64,000 nucleotides of DNA from Phanerodontia chrysosporium. Lineage: Eukaryota; Basidiomycota; Agaricomycetes; Polyporales; Phanerochaetaceae. The notes beneath the pieces are model-generated. The model had not been told where the DNA came from and searched no databases. It saw only the letters and a program-made list of their open reading frames with translations. This document shows, piece by piece, positions 1 to 11,953 of the stretch. The stretch spans positions 620,001-684,000 of the forward strand of contig MJGA01000012.1 of NCBI GenBank assembly GCA_001910725.1, read 5' to 3'. A program made the translations under genes and the position numbers. The stretch's first letter is position 1. Each line of letters begins with the position of its first letter.

Positions 1-461
1 TACGTGAATTTATCCATAAGTGAACAATGAAATCTGACCTGGGCCGGGAAATCTCAGAGAACGAGAGGCGGTATCACGAACACTGATGTACCGATGTACC
101 CCGCACCAGCGAGGGTCATGCTATATTGTGTCCGTGGTTTACTCTGGACAGCGCATCTTCAAATCTCTCAAGCACCAGTATAGGGGATTACACGTGCTTT
201 ATCGTCCTCATCCAGCTGTCGCCCCTCGTGTCAGGAAAAGCCACTCATCTAAGACGCACACCGCCTCGCGAGCCTGGTGGTATCACGGTGATGGTTCGGA
301 GTGGCAGGACTGCCCGCCGGGGCTCTCGTCAACTATATATCCTTGGTCATTGTATGCCCCCTTTCTGCATCGAAAGTTCCCTTTCCACCCTCACCTGTAA
401 CGCCACTCCACACGCTTTGCCACTGTCTCCCCCCACACCTCCGTAGCCAAGTCCCCAAGCG
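1..461. other. Window edge, no supported gene
   Basis: Short overlapping open frames occur on both strands but none shows splice signals or a recognisable motif. This is probably the 5' flank of the zinc-finger gene that starts at 462, or the 3' end of a gene outside the window. Confidence 0.4.
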
Positions 462-3047
462 ATGCCGACCGAGTATTGCCCGACGTCTTCTCGCAGGCGA
501 GCCAGCAATGCATCGGCGAACACTCGCGAGGGCCGGTCCCTCGTACCACCAACCCCGGTATGCTTCTCGATTCAAGGGATGATACCTGAGCTCACCAGGC
601 GGCTGCAGGGCGTCGAGCGTCCGTCCCGCAGCAGCACCCGAAGCAGCACTCGAAGCAGGCCTGCCTCACCTGCGGGCCCGCGGCCCCAGCCACAACACGG
701 ATTCCTCTCACGTAGCGCGAACCAGGTCCGCCCGCGCGCCGCCTCTGGGACGCCGCTGCGCCGGCCTGGCGCTCCCCTCGTCCCGCTGGACGGAACAAGG
801 CATGTGAGCTACCAGTATGGCACGATATCTCCGACGAGCGGCACCTTCAGTGTCAGGAGCATGGACCCTGCGCAGGGCGCCACGCCGCTCGGCCTAAATG
901 CCGGCGGCAATCGGACCCATGTAAGAACGCTGTAGTTGTGAGAGCGCGTGCACTTGGCTGACACTGTGCAGGGTCGCTCGGCTTCGTTTGGCGGACTGGG
1001 TTCTGCGCTTCCGTATGTCTGGTCTGTCACGCGGAGAGGTTTCAGGTTGGCTGAAGACTGTCTGTTGCAGAGCTTCTCAGCAGCGACTTGCGCCACGAGG
1101 TGCTCCTGAGGGCGGGTACATCGGAAACAATGCTCGCTCTCCTGCTGCACACCCTATTCCCAGGGAGATCAGGCCAAGGCCCTCCTTTGGGGACTTCTCA
1201 CGAGCTGTACGTTCGCATCCTAATTCCACCACATGCTCCACTAATCAATGAGCCCCAGACTGGTGGTCACACCCAAGTCAACCAGACAGTTCGTCGCGCA
1301 CAGTCCGATGCTACCGCACCGTCACGCCACATACCCCGTCTGAGCCCCAGCCACTCCAAGCATGGACGTTCCGGCCATGATGGCAGTAGAACCCCCGCCA
1401 TGCGCAGAATCCATTCCAGCCTTAACACTCTCAGAAGTTATTCGGAACAAGAGATGTATCAAGAGCAGGTTCACAGCTCTACGACCGTGTCCGGCAGCTC
1501 TTCGTCGATCTCAGATGCTTCGAACCACCACACAGGCGTCACATTTCAGAACATGCCTCCACTGCCTGCGGAGTCCGCATCCTCTTCTGCCGCTCCTCTG
1601 AGCACGCAAGGCGGCCACGCTCGAAAGCCCTCTTACGGCAAATATCTTGATGTTCCTCGTGTCGATCTCCGGGCGTCGCGCGTACTCTTAGCTCCGGGAG
1701 ACCAAGTCCCGCGGACACTAGGCCCCGTGGGCCTGACACGCCGTCCGCTCTACCTTTTCCTCATGCGCCACCGGCATCTGTGAGGCGCCAAACCTCGCAA
1801 AGCCTGGGTGCTCGAGGACGGACCCCGTCGACGCGCCGGCCCCTCCCATCTCCACGGCGCGTCCCGTCGAACGCTCTAGATCTCGGCACCCGCTACCACG
1901 CCCCGCCAACAGCCATCAAACGAGAGTCTCGGCCATGCCAGCAGCAGCTCACACAGCTCCAGCGACGCTGACCCCGAAAGCAGTCTCCGCTCACGGTGTG
2001 TGCTCATGCTCGTGCAGGAGCTGGACATGCCTATCGACGAGGCGCTCGTCCAGTGCCTGCTCGACGACCCCGACTTCGTGCGCGGGCTCGCGCAGGGCTC
2101 CGGGCGCGGCACGCCCGCGCCGTCGGGCCTCACGAGCGGCACGGAGAGCGAGGACGGCTCCCGCAGACGCCGCAGGACCAGATCGCGCCCGCGCGCGTGT
2201 GGGACAGCGAGGAGGATGTGCGCGAGGACCCGCAGAAGACCCCGACGGCTGCGAGGCCTTACCCGCAGCTCGACCCGCCCGCGTTGAAGACGGGCAGGGT
2301 TCTTCTCGATGCCCGAGTGGACAAGTCGCTCCCGCCGACGCCTGCGACGACCTCGCCGCCGCGACAGAGGCTGTCGCCCGAGCTGAAGGTATGTCCGCTG
2401 TTGCAAAGGTGCTGTGCCGTGCTGACTAGTCGTTACAGAGACTTGAAGCGAGTCTTGCAAAGCAAGCGCAAGTGCCGCTGCCTTCCAAGGCATCGCCAGG
2501 TCCTGCAACGTCTAGTTATAGGTATGACTACATCCTACAGGAGCTTAAAGTACGCACACACCCACGTCCTTGCGCAGTAAACTGATGAATATGTTGCAGG
2601 AGATCAATCTCGCAGGCTGGTTTTCTGTCGGCGACATCGGTGTGACAGTGGACAAGGTCACTGCTGCCTACACGCTGCGCTGTAACTTCAACACAGACGG
2701 CAAGATCTGTGGGCGCCATATCAAGGATCAAGACGACTTCAAGATCCATCGCTACAACGAGCACGGTATCGTGCCCGACAGGTAGGCACGCCTAGACTCG
2801 ATTATACTTTGTGGCATATGCTCACGAGCATGTGCAGCGCTACAGTCTGCGACAGATGTGGAATGGACTTCACGAACAAACTATGGGCGAAGCGTTTGCA
2901 CCCACGCGAATGCAATCGGGAAAGCCCCCCTTCCTCTAATGGTGAGTCGCTTACGCACCGTGGTAGCATGAGTGAAACTGAACTTAGTGCGTAAATATCG
3001 CAGCCTTCGCCCAGAAACTCTTGAAGAGGGTGCGATCGCTCCGCTGA
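462..3047 (+). CDS. Ser/Pro/Arg-rich protein with two C-terminal C2H2-type zinc fingers
   Basis: Multi-exon gene. Supported exons are 462-920 (possibly with an in-frame intron 558-608), 972-1012, 1071-1206, 1259 onward, ..., up to 2388, 2439-2549, 2600-2781, 2838-2941 and 3004-3047; the introns are 50-62 nt with good donors and branch sites. The N-terminal two thirds is low complexity (Ser, Arg, Pro), followed by an acidic patch with DMPIDEALVQCLLDDPDFV near 2030-2090. The C terminus holds two putative zinc-binding units: C-x7-C ... H-x4-H at about 2685-2765, and C-x2-C ... H-x3-C at 2850-2915. A DNA-binding regulatory role is inferred from these fingers only. The frame changes near 1650-1690 and near 2160 without splice sites I can defend; 1861-1912 could be an intron with a weak GTCCCG donor. 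The model is therefore broken or needs sequence correction. Confidence 0.6.
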
Positions 3048-3196
3048 CGGACGTCATATGATAAGCTGCGTGCTTGAACTTTCCTTGATGCCAGGTCTCT
3101 TTATTGCGATGTCGTATATATTGGGCAGTATTTACGTTGATTCAATAATATCCTGAATTCCCCATGAGCTATGCCTCAGTGCGAGTGCACGAGCGA

Positions 3197-4470
3197 TCAC
3201 GGAGTCTCTAGCGGCCGCGCAACAAGCTTCACCGCGCTCACCCCCTTCTTGAGCCTCTGCAGCCCCTCCGGGATCCCTGCGAGGCCATTCGGGAGCAGGT
3301 CCAGTCGGGTCGGCTAGCACGCGCAGTCAGCGCTGGGCACAGTCTTCTGCGTAGGACAGCGTACCTTGATGTCTCCCGCCTCCACCATCTGCGTGAGGTG
3401 CGCATACAGATCGCGGCCGGTCTCCCGTTGCGCCGGGAGCTGCACGTCCGCGAAGACGCGCCCGACGTACTTGTCGCTTGTGGCCACCTTCGTCTCGTCG
3501 AGCGCGGATGTCTTGACGAGAAGCAGCTGTCCGCCGGACGCGAGCAGGTCGAAGATCGCGTTCTGCGTCTCCGGACTGCCCACGGCGTCGTAGCCGTACT
3601 TCACGGGCTTGTCGGTGATGGCTTGACGTGCGCTGCGAGCTCGGAGAGCGGGAGGTTTCGGTCGATGACGTGTGTTGCGCCGAGGGACTTGAGGTACTCC
3701 TCGTTGTGCGGCGAAGCAGTGGTGATGATAGGCGAGAAGCCGGACATCTTGGCGAATTCGATTGCTGGGGACGTTGAAATGTCAGTTCACAGCATCCACT
3801 CCGCATAGACAGTGGAACCTACTGTGTTGGCCGACTCCTGAGGCACCACCCATAATTACGATGGGTTCTCCAGCGTACTTGCCTCGACCACCTTCCACCC
3901 AGGGTGGCGTCAGGCCCAAACCTCCCGTTGGCTTCTGTCGCTTGTCGTAAAGTCCGAGGGCCGCGGTCGCCATCGTAAGTGGGATGGTTGCGGCCTGGTC
4001 AAGCGTGATATTCGGCGGCACCTGCATAGAGTATATGAGCATCGAGGCCAGCCATAGTAGTATGGATTCTGCAAACCTTTGCAACAAACTCTGCGTTGAG
4101 GTTGAGATATTGTTGGAACGTTGGCGTAGGAGGCTCGGCGAAGGTGCCAGCGAACATACTGCTCCCATCGTCAGCGATATCCTCCAACAAATGTACTGTA
4201 GACGTACACTTTATCACCAACGGCCACGCGGGTGACGCCCTCGCCGAGCTTCTTGACGATGCCGGCAGCATCGCAGCCCAGGACCGTGGGCCACTTGGTA
4301 ATGAGGAATCCGATGTCCGCCATGGCGGTATCGATGGGGTTGAGGGCTGTCGCATGGACCTCGATGAGGACTTGTCCCGGGCCAGGCTCGGGAACGTCAA
4401 TCATGTCGACGATGAGCTTGCCATCAGGCTCAGTGAGCTTGTTCGTGAGAAGGAGTGCCTTGGACTGCAT
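3197..4470 (-). pseudogene. MDR enoyl reductase-like oxidoreductase, copy A, one frameshift
   Basis: Medium-chain dehydrogenase/reductase of the fungal GroES-like, trans-enoyl reductase (ToxD-like) type. Exons on the minus strand are 4470-4208, 4158-4077, 4021-3823, 3764-3365 and 3313-3197. Introns of 49-58 nt sit exactly where the paralogs have theirs. The GroES-like half has PEPGPGQVLIEVH and ALNPID, and the nucleotide-binding half has GGASGVGQ. As in the family's quinone oxidoreductase-like members, the catalytic zinc Cys is absent. Exon 4 is 400 nt, against 401 nt in copies D and E: one base is missing near 3617, between the HVIDR segment and ITDKPVKYGYDA. Sequence is closest to copy E at 15477-16764. 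Either a recent pseudogene or an assembly error in an otherwise clean gene. Confidence 0.75.
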
Positions 4471-4524
4471 GGTTAGCAAGATACAGGAGGACGAGAGTGC
4501 GGCACTTACTGGAGATATACACCA

Positions 4525-4534
4525 GCTATATACC
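4525..4534 (-). promoter_or_regulatory. TATA-like box of copy A
   Basis: On the minus strand the sequence reads GGTATATAGC, about 56 nt upstream of the ATG at 4470. Its distance and form match the TATA-like boxes of the other MDR copies. Confidence 0.4.
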
Positions 4535-5141
4535 TAGCCAAAGAGGGTCTAGGGCTGGCGCGGACGTATGCGTGCCGGCGTGCTTACGCGTACATTTCGA
4601 CGTCCAGTGGTCGCGGTCCCCGACCTCCGCCTGGACGCATCAGACGCAATCAACAACTTTTAGATGACTTCACTCCTGTCGCAAGTCAGCCCTGGGATTC
4701 GCCGCGTATGCTTTTTGCGGAGTACTATTGCGTCTGTGATGTGATTAGCCAATGTCTATTACGAGCATTGTCGCTGGACGCTCACCGGTCTCCGCTGTGT
4801 CGCGAAGCTTACGTGTGCCCCGAAGCCGGTAGGCACATACCATGACACCAAATACGGTGAATGCTGGTCATCGCTGCCCGTGCAGCGAGCGTCCCCGGCA
4901 CCGAGTACTCAGCCCTGTGCCGCGACACGATGTCTCACAAGACCGCTTGCTCCGAGCCACACGGGCAGATGGCTGAACTTGTGGAACAAGAGCGGAAGTA
5001 CTATTCGCAGTCATCATCGCAGCTTCGTGGCGTCGCACAGCCACCGCGCGCTCTCAGTACCTGACATAATCGCTGTCGTCACGCAGTTCCAGGAACATGG
5101 ATTATTAAAATGAATACTTCGCAGGTCTACCGGACCGTGAA
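4535..5141. other. Intergenic, between MDR copies A and B
   Basis: No gene is supported. It holds the 5' flank of copy A and the 3' flank of copy B. The A-B gap (672 nt) is close to the gap between the sister pair D and E (632 nt). Confidence 0.5.
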
Positions 5142-6412
5142 TCACGGCGTCTCCTGTGGGCGGACGACGAGCTTCAAGGCGCTGACACCCCTCTTGAGCT
5201 TATCCAACGCCCCAGGTATGCCTGCCAATCCGCCAGGGACGACCTCGATCCTGTTGGGCTGCGGCACATCCGATGCGTCAGTATCTCCTCATCCAAGAAG
5301 AAAAACCCAGATGTCGACGCTCACCTTAAGCTCGTCTTGCTCCAGCATTTCCGTAACATGCGCATACAGCGCGCGTCCGCATGCCTGTTCAGGCGGGTGC
5401 TGCACCTCTCCGTAGACATGTGCGGCAAACTTCTCGCCTCTCGCGAGTTTAGTTTCGTCGATCTTGGTATGCGTGACGATGATGAGCCCGCCCCGAGTGC
5501 GACGAGATCGTGCATCGCGTTTTGTGACTCGCGAGTAGATATTGCGTCTACAGCGTACATGATGGGCTTGTCTGTGATCGTGCGCACTGCTGCATGCAGC
5601 TCGGGAGCGGGATATGGCGGTCGATGACGTGAGTCGCTCCCAGAGACTTCAGATAATCCTCGTTGTGCTTAGAGGCGGTCGTTATGATAGGCGAGAAACC
5701 GGACAGCTTCGCAAACTGGATAACTACGTGCATGGATTCATGAACATATTCACCTAGATTGACATGAGAGACTCACCGAACTGGCCTACGGCAGTAGAAC
5801 CCGCATTTACAAGGATAGGAACGCCAGCATACTTGTCGCGCCCGCCCTCCTCCCATACAGGAGTTAGGCCAAGACCTCCGTGGGGTGTGCGCCTTCCGTC
5901 GTACAAAGCAAGCGCCGCCGTGCCCAACACGAGCGGGATAGCGGAGGCTTCGTCTAGAGAGATGTTGTCGGGAACCTGGTGTGAATGTCAGTCACGGCTG
6001 CGATCAGTCCTTGAGAATATGATTCACCTTAGCGACAAAATCGGCCTTCATGGTGACGTACTGTCTGAACGTCGACACAGCTGGCTCCTCGAGAGTTCCC
6101 GCATGCATGCTGCAACGAGTCAGCGCAATGCAAGGCAAAGAAAATAGAGCACATACACACGATCTCCAACCTTGAGGTTCGTGACGCCCTCGCCGATCTT
6201 CTTGACAATACCGCGCCATCGTAGCCAAAGATGGCGGGCCACTTGGACACGAACATCCCGGTTTCGCGCATGAGCCAGTCGATGGGGTTCAAGCCGACGG
6301 CGTGAAGCTCGATGAGAACCTCGCCAGGGCCAGGCTCGGGGATGTCGATAAGTTCGATGGAAAACGGTGCTTGCACCGCAGAGCAGACCAGGGCCTTCTG
6401 AGTGTTGGCCAT
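5142..6412 (-). pseudogene. MDR enoyl reductase-like oxidoreductase, copy B, three frameshifts
   Basis: Five exons on the minus strand: 6412-6157, 6109-6028, 5975-5777, 5723-5325 and 5258-5142. Intron positions are the same as in the other copies. Conserved segments are readable (IPEPGPGEVLIELHAVGLNP, KWPAIFGYDGA, NAGSTAVGQ, GATHVIDR, the last exon in full). Single bases are missing near 6212 (GDGAG-I site), near 5606 (before the AVR-ITDKP segment) and near 5498 (G-rich glycine loop). Exon 4 is 399 nt, against 401 nt in D. The closest relative is copy D at 13566-14844. Three independent breaks make decay more likely than in copy A, but all are in G/C-rich runs, so read support is needed. Confidence 0.75.
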
Positions 6413-6470
6413 CTTGTTCGTTGCGTCTGGAGGAGTGCTGCAGTCTGCCAACCTTTTATCTCGAGCAGGC

Positions 6471-6478
6471 TACATATA
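6471..6478 (-). promoter_or_regulatory. TATA-like box of copy B
   Basis: Minus-strand TATATGTA about 60 nt upstream of the ATG at 6412, at the spacing seen for the paralogs. Confidence 0.3.
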
Positions 6479-7484
6479 CCTGGCTGTTCGGCCAACATTC
6501 CCGTCGCAAGTAGACTCTCCAGCGACGCCATCTAATCCAATCTGGCGAACATGCAGGGCTGCAACACCTATACGGAGGAGCCGAGAACCCGTGTCTCCTG
6601 TACAGCAGAACCTGAGAACCACATAGTCAGGTTTATGGCGCTTCATTGTCTAGTAGTTTGACGTACGCGACTTGCCAGCTCTTGGGACCTACGTCGGAGC
6701 TCGGTCTCCGTGGCGCCTATGACCCGATGCTGCTGACGAGAAGACAAGAGCCTTCAGGTCTTCACATCTATTCGAGGCGACCGTTCACCGCTTCATGCCT
6801 CCACAGGAACAGCGGGGTGTTGTCCCCGTCGTGGCTTGGGATCCTTGTGACTGCTGAAGCATGTTGCACAGGGAGGGGGCGGCAAAGACATGATCCTGTG
6901 AAGGAGGTTCTATGATGCACCAGCCAAGTTCTTCAGCACAGAAGCACAACGGAACGCAAGACATACCATACTTGCGTTTATACATGTCCGGGAACGATCC
7001 TTAGGCTTTGAAATTAGGAGATCGTGGTGAGTGCTCTAGCTGATCCAAAGTCGCGACGTCATTCAATCGTCAGACGTGGTGCACACATATGTGTATGAGG
7101 ATCTGACGTGTTTCGCAAGCCTGGCGGCAGCACGTCGTACTGCGCGATGTGCGTATACGCAGGCATAAAAGTGAAATCTTTTCGTCGGTCTACCCGAGTC
7201 GCTTTAACGTTACTCACTGTGATTATTACTTCTTGGTCAAAAGCAAGGTTTATCAGCACCTGATATCTTGTCAAATCGTATAGAAGTTCATACTTACTCG
7301 CTTATCTGCCTCGTTCGAGGTCACGGTCGGTTCGCGTCGCGTCGCGTCATCAAGAGGAGCGCTCGTGGGGCAGGCTAGGGTTAGGGTCACGGCATCTTCA
7401 GGGCCGGTCCAGGCTGCCCCAGGTTGGGTAGCGGCTAACGCTGCACAGTCTCGTGCACAGAGCCCTCCACTTACGACCACCACC
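6479..7484. other. Divergent intergenic region between copy B and the ABC transporter
   Basis: About 1 kb without a supported gene. It must hold the promoters of copy B (leftward) and the transporter (rightward). A short telomere-like TAGGGTTAGGGT lies at about 7376-7387, roughly 100 nt upstream of the transporter ATG. Confidence 0.5.
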
Positions 7485-10400
7485 ATGGCCGGTATTCTCT
7501 GGATATCGGCCCTCTCGCTGGGCTTTGGTGCCCTCGCGCAGAACTCGTCGCTTCAAGTCAGCTTGACCTCGCAAAGCTGGGAGCTTTCCGTGAGTCACAC
7601 GAACGTCCTTCTGGGCTACGTCAGGCTCACATTCCGTGTTAGTCATTAGCGAAGCCTTGTGAGTACCGCGATCCAAACAAGTGGAAGACAACATGCTGAA
7701 GCGCCATCAGCGGAATGCCCGCCATGTTTCAACTGTAAACTCCCAGTATTCTCGTGTGGACACTTTGGCGAGTGCTCGGACTACGATGGACAGTGCAAAT
7801 GCCCTCCGGGATGGGCGGGGATCGACTGTTTGACTCCTCGTGCGTTATTCCTATACGCTACTAGGCTGCGCTGACACTGTGCAGAGTGCGACTCTCTCGC
7901 GGATGGTGAGAAACGACGCCAACGCGAGGATGGCAAGCCATGCGAGTGCAAGGACGGCTGGGGCGGCATCAACTGCAACGTCTGCCAGACCGACTCAGCT
8001 TGCGCCAACTTCCCCCTTCCACATCTTCCCGGCGAAACTGGTTTCCTCGACGACGGCGTCACGCCCAACATGACGTGCTACAAGGGTGGAGACACCGTAT
8101 TCCAAAACCACCAGATGTGCGATGTCACGAACCGCAAGATTCTCGACATGCTACCAGACCGGCCGCCACAGGTAACCTTCGGATGCGACAAGGCCGAACG
8201 TACCTGCCAGTTCCAGTTCTGGACGGCTCAGGTTGAGTCGTTCTACTGCTCACTCAGCGACTGTACGTCTACGATGGACGTCGGCCCGACGAAGAACACA
8301 ACCAAATATGACTGCGAACATATTCAATGCAAGTGCGTTCCTGGGCGTTTCATCTGCGGAGAAGATGGCAGCATCAGTAAGTTCATTACTTGTGCCACTG
8401 CTGCGACTCGCTCAATACTGTGTAGATATCGATGATTTCCTGAAGGAAGATATCAATGGTCCAGCGAGTTTCAGCTGCAGGACCGGCGAGGGCTGCCGAT
8501 TTGAGGAACCAGGAATGAACGAGCTTATCGAGACCTTCTTCGGCGACAGTTACATCACCCTGCAATGCCAGAGCGGCGAGTGTCTCCATTACTCGCAGGT
8601 TCCTGGCTATGTTGTATGTGTCAATCCCACTTGTGCTTGTCGCTACTACTTAATCGCCTGTTGCAGACACCACCTAAGCCAGACACGACCCGCTTTGTCG
8701 CACTCAGCGTGGCAGGGCGTCGGCCTCATCGTGCTGCTCATCGCTGCTGGACTCTGGTACGCCAGTCGAACCCGGTCGGGCGACTTTGGCGGCATTCGTC
8801 TCCCAGAAGCCGAGTCTGCGCGGCTGATGACAGACCACGTTCCGGCGTCGCTGCACTTTACGGACATATCCTACTCCCTCGGCAACCGCAAGATCCTGGA
8901 TGGCATTTCAGGATCCGTACAGCCAGGACAGCTGATGGCTATCATGGGCGCATCTGGTGCAGGAAAGTCGACCTTCCTCGACATCCTCGCGCGCAAGAAC
9001 AAGCGGGGCGTAGTCGGCGGCCGCACTCTTGTCAACGGGCGGGAGGTTCCTGATGCTGACTTCAAGAAGGTCATGGGCTTCGTCGACCAGGAGGACACGC
9101 TCATGAGCACGCTGACGGTGTACGAAACTGTCCTCTACTCCGCACTCCTGCGCTTGCCCCGCGAGATGAGTCTCGAGGCGAAGAAGTTCAGGACGCTCGA
9201 GACACTACACGAGCTTGGCATCCTCGGGATCAAGGACGCGCGCATTGGAGACTCTGGTCATCGTTCCATCTCCGGTGGTGAAAGCGGCGGGTCTCGATTG
9301 CATGCGAACTGGTCACCAGCCCTTCCATTCTGTTCCTGGACGAGCCGACATCTGGCCTAGACGCCTACAACGCCCTTAGCGTTATCGACAGTCTCGTCTC
9401 TCTCGCCCGAGACTACAACCGCACGGTTGTCTTCACAATCCATCAGCCGCGCAGCAACATCGTCTCGATGTTCGACAAACTGGTGCTCCTCTCCCATGGA
9501 AAGCTCATTTACTCTGGTGATGCGTCGAGATGTTACGAGTATCTCGAAGGCATTGGGAAACCCTGCCCACCGGGCTTCAACCTCGCGGACTACCTGAGTG
9601 AGTGCATGTGTCAATCTTGCTTATCGCGCCCGCTAATCTAGGCCAGTCGACATGACCGTTCTGGCCAGCATCGAGCCCCGGTCTCTGGACAGCCCAGCCA
9701 CGAACCCTGAGCTGTCGGAAGGCGAGGCAGATCGTCGGGACGAAGAACAGGCGCTGCCCCCATCTTCCAGCACGGCACCCTTCACCCTGCACGGTCGCCA
9801 GCTCTCCGACGAGACCGAGCCACAGACGCGCAGCACGACCGCCGTCGGCTCGTCGAGCAACTTCATCAAGCGCAAGACGTCGGAGTTGCTCGAGGCCATC
9901 TCGTCCGGACGCGTCAGCGACGCACCGATCTCGCCGAAGCTGGCGGAGCTCGTCAGCGCATACCATGGTAGCCCAATATACGCGCAGTTGCAGGCGGAGA
10001 TCACGGAGGTCGAGGTCCGCGGCGGCCAGGAGCTGCCCGACGTCGTGCTGGAGAACAAGTTGACGCGTGGGCGGCAGCGGGCGAGTTGGGGGACACAGTT
10101 CCGTATTCTCAGCGGCAGGGCGTTTAAGAACTTGCATCGCGATCCGGCGTTGTTGGCGACGCACTACATCGCTGCGATCGTCGTAGCCAGTGAGTTGCTT
10201 TCTGAGTTGTCTCGACGTGTAGCTAACAGCTCATGACAGTCATTTGCGGCATCCTCTTCTACCACTCGGGGCACGACATCCGCGGCTTCCAGAACCGGCT
10301 CGGCGTGTTCTTCTTTACGCTCGCGCTGTTCGGGTTCTCGTGCCTGTCGAGCCTGTCGCTGTTCGCGAACGAGCGGATCCTGTTCATGCGCGAGCGCGCG

Positions 10401-11075
10401 AACGGGTACTACTCGCCGCTGACGTACTTCTGCGCGAAGGTGCTGTTCGACATCCTGCCGCTGCGCGTTGTGCCGCCGATGATGTTCGGCGCGATCGTGT
10501 ACGGGCTGGTCGGGCTCGTGCCAACGGTGCCGGCATTCTGGAAGTTCATGCTCGTGCTCGTGCTCTTCAACCTCACCACGGCGAGCATCATCCTCCTCCT
10601 GTCGATTGCGTTCGCGAGCGTGAGCGTCGCGACGCAGGTTGGCACGGTGATTATGCTGTTCAAGTACGTGATTCGTGGTCATCAGCGTTACACTGGCCCT
10701 GACATGCGTTTGCAGTCTCCTGTTTGCTGGCCTGCTCGTGAACAGGCAGAGCTTGCACCCTGCGCTGCAGTGGCTGCACACAGTGTCGTTCTTCCACGCC
10801 GCATATGAGGCACTCGCAGTGAACGAACTGCGCTACCTGCAGCTCAAGGAGAAGCAGTACGGCGTCGAACTGGATGTCCCCGCTGCGACCATCCTGTCTC
10901 TGTTTGGCCTCAAGGTCAACGTACGTGCAAGCTCGCTCGTCCTTCCCTTGCACCAGCTGACATCTCCTCTAAGGCGTTCTGGTGGCCCGACGTCGGCCTG
11001 CTCGCGATCTTCTTTGGCACGACGCTCATTGTGAGCTACCTCATCCTGCACTTCTACGTCAAAGAGAAGAGATAG
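7485..11075 (+). CDS. ABCG-type half-transporter with luminal EGF-like region (ADP1-like), two frameshifts
   Basis: ATP-driven membrane transporter of unknown substrate. Ten exons: 7485-7589, a 16-nt micro-exon 7643-7658, 7711-7839, 7885-8376, 8426-8613, 8667-9597, 9647-10189, 10240-10663, 10716-10920 and 10974-11075. In order: signal peptide ([19 protein letters not shown]), Cys-rich EGF-like repeats ([20 protein letters not shown]), a transmembrane segment ([13 protein letters not shown]), a nucleotide-binding domain with Walker A GASGAGKS, signature SGGE, Walker [13 protein letters not shown] and the H-loop HQPR, a linker, then a six-helix ABC2-type membrane domain ending FYVKEKR. This order matches yeast Adp1-type ABCG proteins. 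One extra G at about 8715-8717 shifts the frame, and one A is missing at about 9281-9283 (GGE-KRR), restoring it. The gene has no second copy here, so assembly error is the simpler reading. Confidence 0.85.
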
Positions 11076-11877
11076 CATGCACGCACGTTTGCTTCTCTGC
11101 GTCTTTGCGTTGTACCATATGCTATGGGTTTCCCCGTATGTATTACCATCTATATATACCTCCAAGGAAGTGTCCCCGCCTCTCTTTCCACGCACACTTC
11201 CTGCTATATACATGTTGTATGTTCCTTCGCTGTTCTTATGGGCCAGTGTAATACAGATGTCTGGATGTTCCTGGATATGAACTTGGTGGAAGGCTTCTAC
11301 TACGGAAGAGCGTGTGCGTGAGACCGAACCCTAACCTCAGGGGATAGCTTATGCGAAACTTATTACGCGTTTCGACGCCCATCCCTGTGCTGGACTGCGA
11401 GCCCAGTCGCGCCTTTGACTCCCACCACGTCTGAGCATGAATCACACGCACTTGCACGACGTTTAGCTTGTCTATCCTGCTGCTCTGGCCGCTCAGCGCG
11501 TGCGTTGTGCAAAGGCACAGTCACCCCTCGTCACCAACGTCTCCTCTGGTCGACTTGCAACACCCGCCTGCTGCGTCAAGATGAAGTCATCTATCTGAGC
11601 CTCGCGAACTCTGAACAGTTATCATCATTCCCACCGGTGTACACCCAGCTGCGGGTGTGCGCGATAGCGCCAGCGTTGTGCGACAACCGCGTCGTCTGAC
11701 GAATTCGCTGACAAACGACCCACATCTGTCTCCTTACGACAGCGCGGGTGGTCCCCACACATAGGCTACGGTGAATACAGATACCCACCTGTCCCCCGAG
11801 GCGTTGTGCAATGTGCGCATTCCTTACTCATCGAACGTCATGGAAGGTCGCCGCCTTCGCGGCTCTGCTTGTCGCAT
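11076..11877. other. Intergenic, transporter 3' flank to copy C
   Basis: No supported gene. Pyrimidine- and TATA-rich stretches follow the transporter stop. AACCCTAACC at about 11326-11335 is the inverted counterpart of the telomere-like motif upstream of the transporter. Confidence 0.5.
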
Positions 11878-11885
11878 ATTTATAT
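11878..11885 (+). promoter_or_regulatory. TATA box of copy C
   Basis: TTTATATC-type box about 75 nt upstream of the ATG at 11954. Confidence 0.4.
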
Positions 11886-11953
11886 CGGGCGGGGTACGTG
11901 CTGCAGCACACCACGTTCCTCTTCGCACCACCACAGTCACCACAATCACCGTC

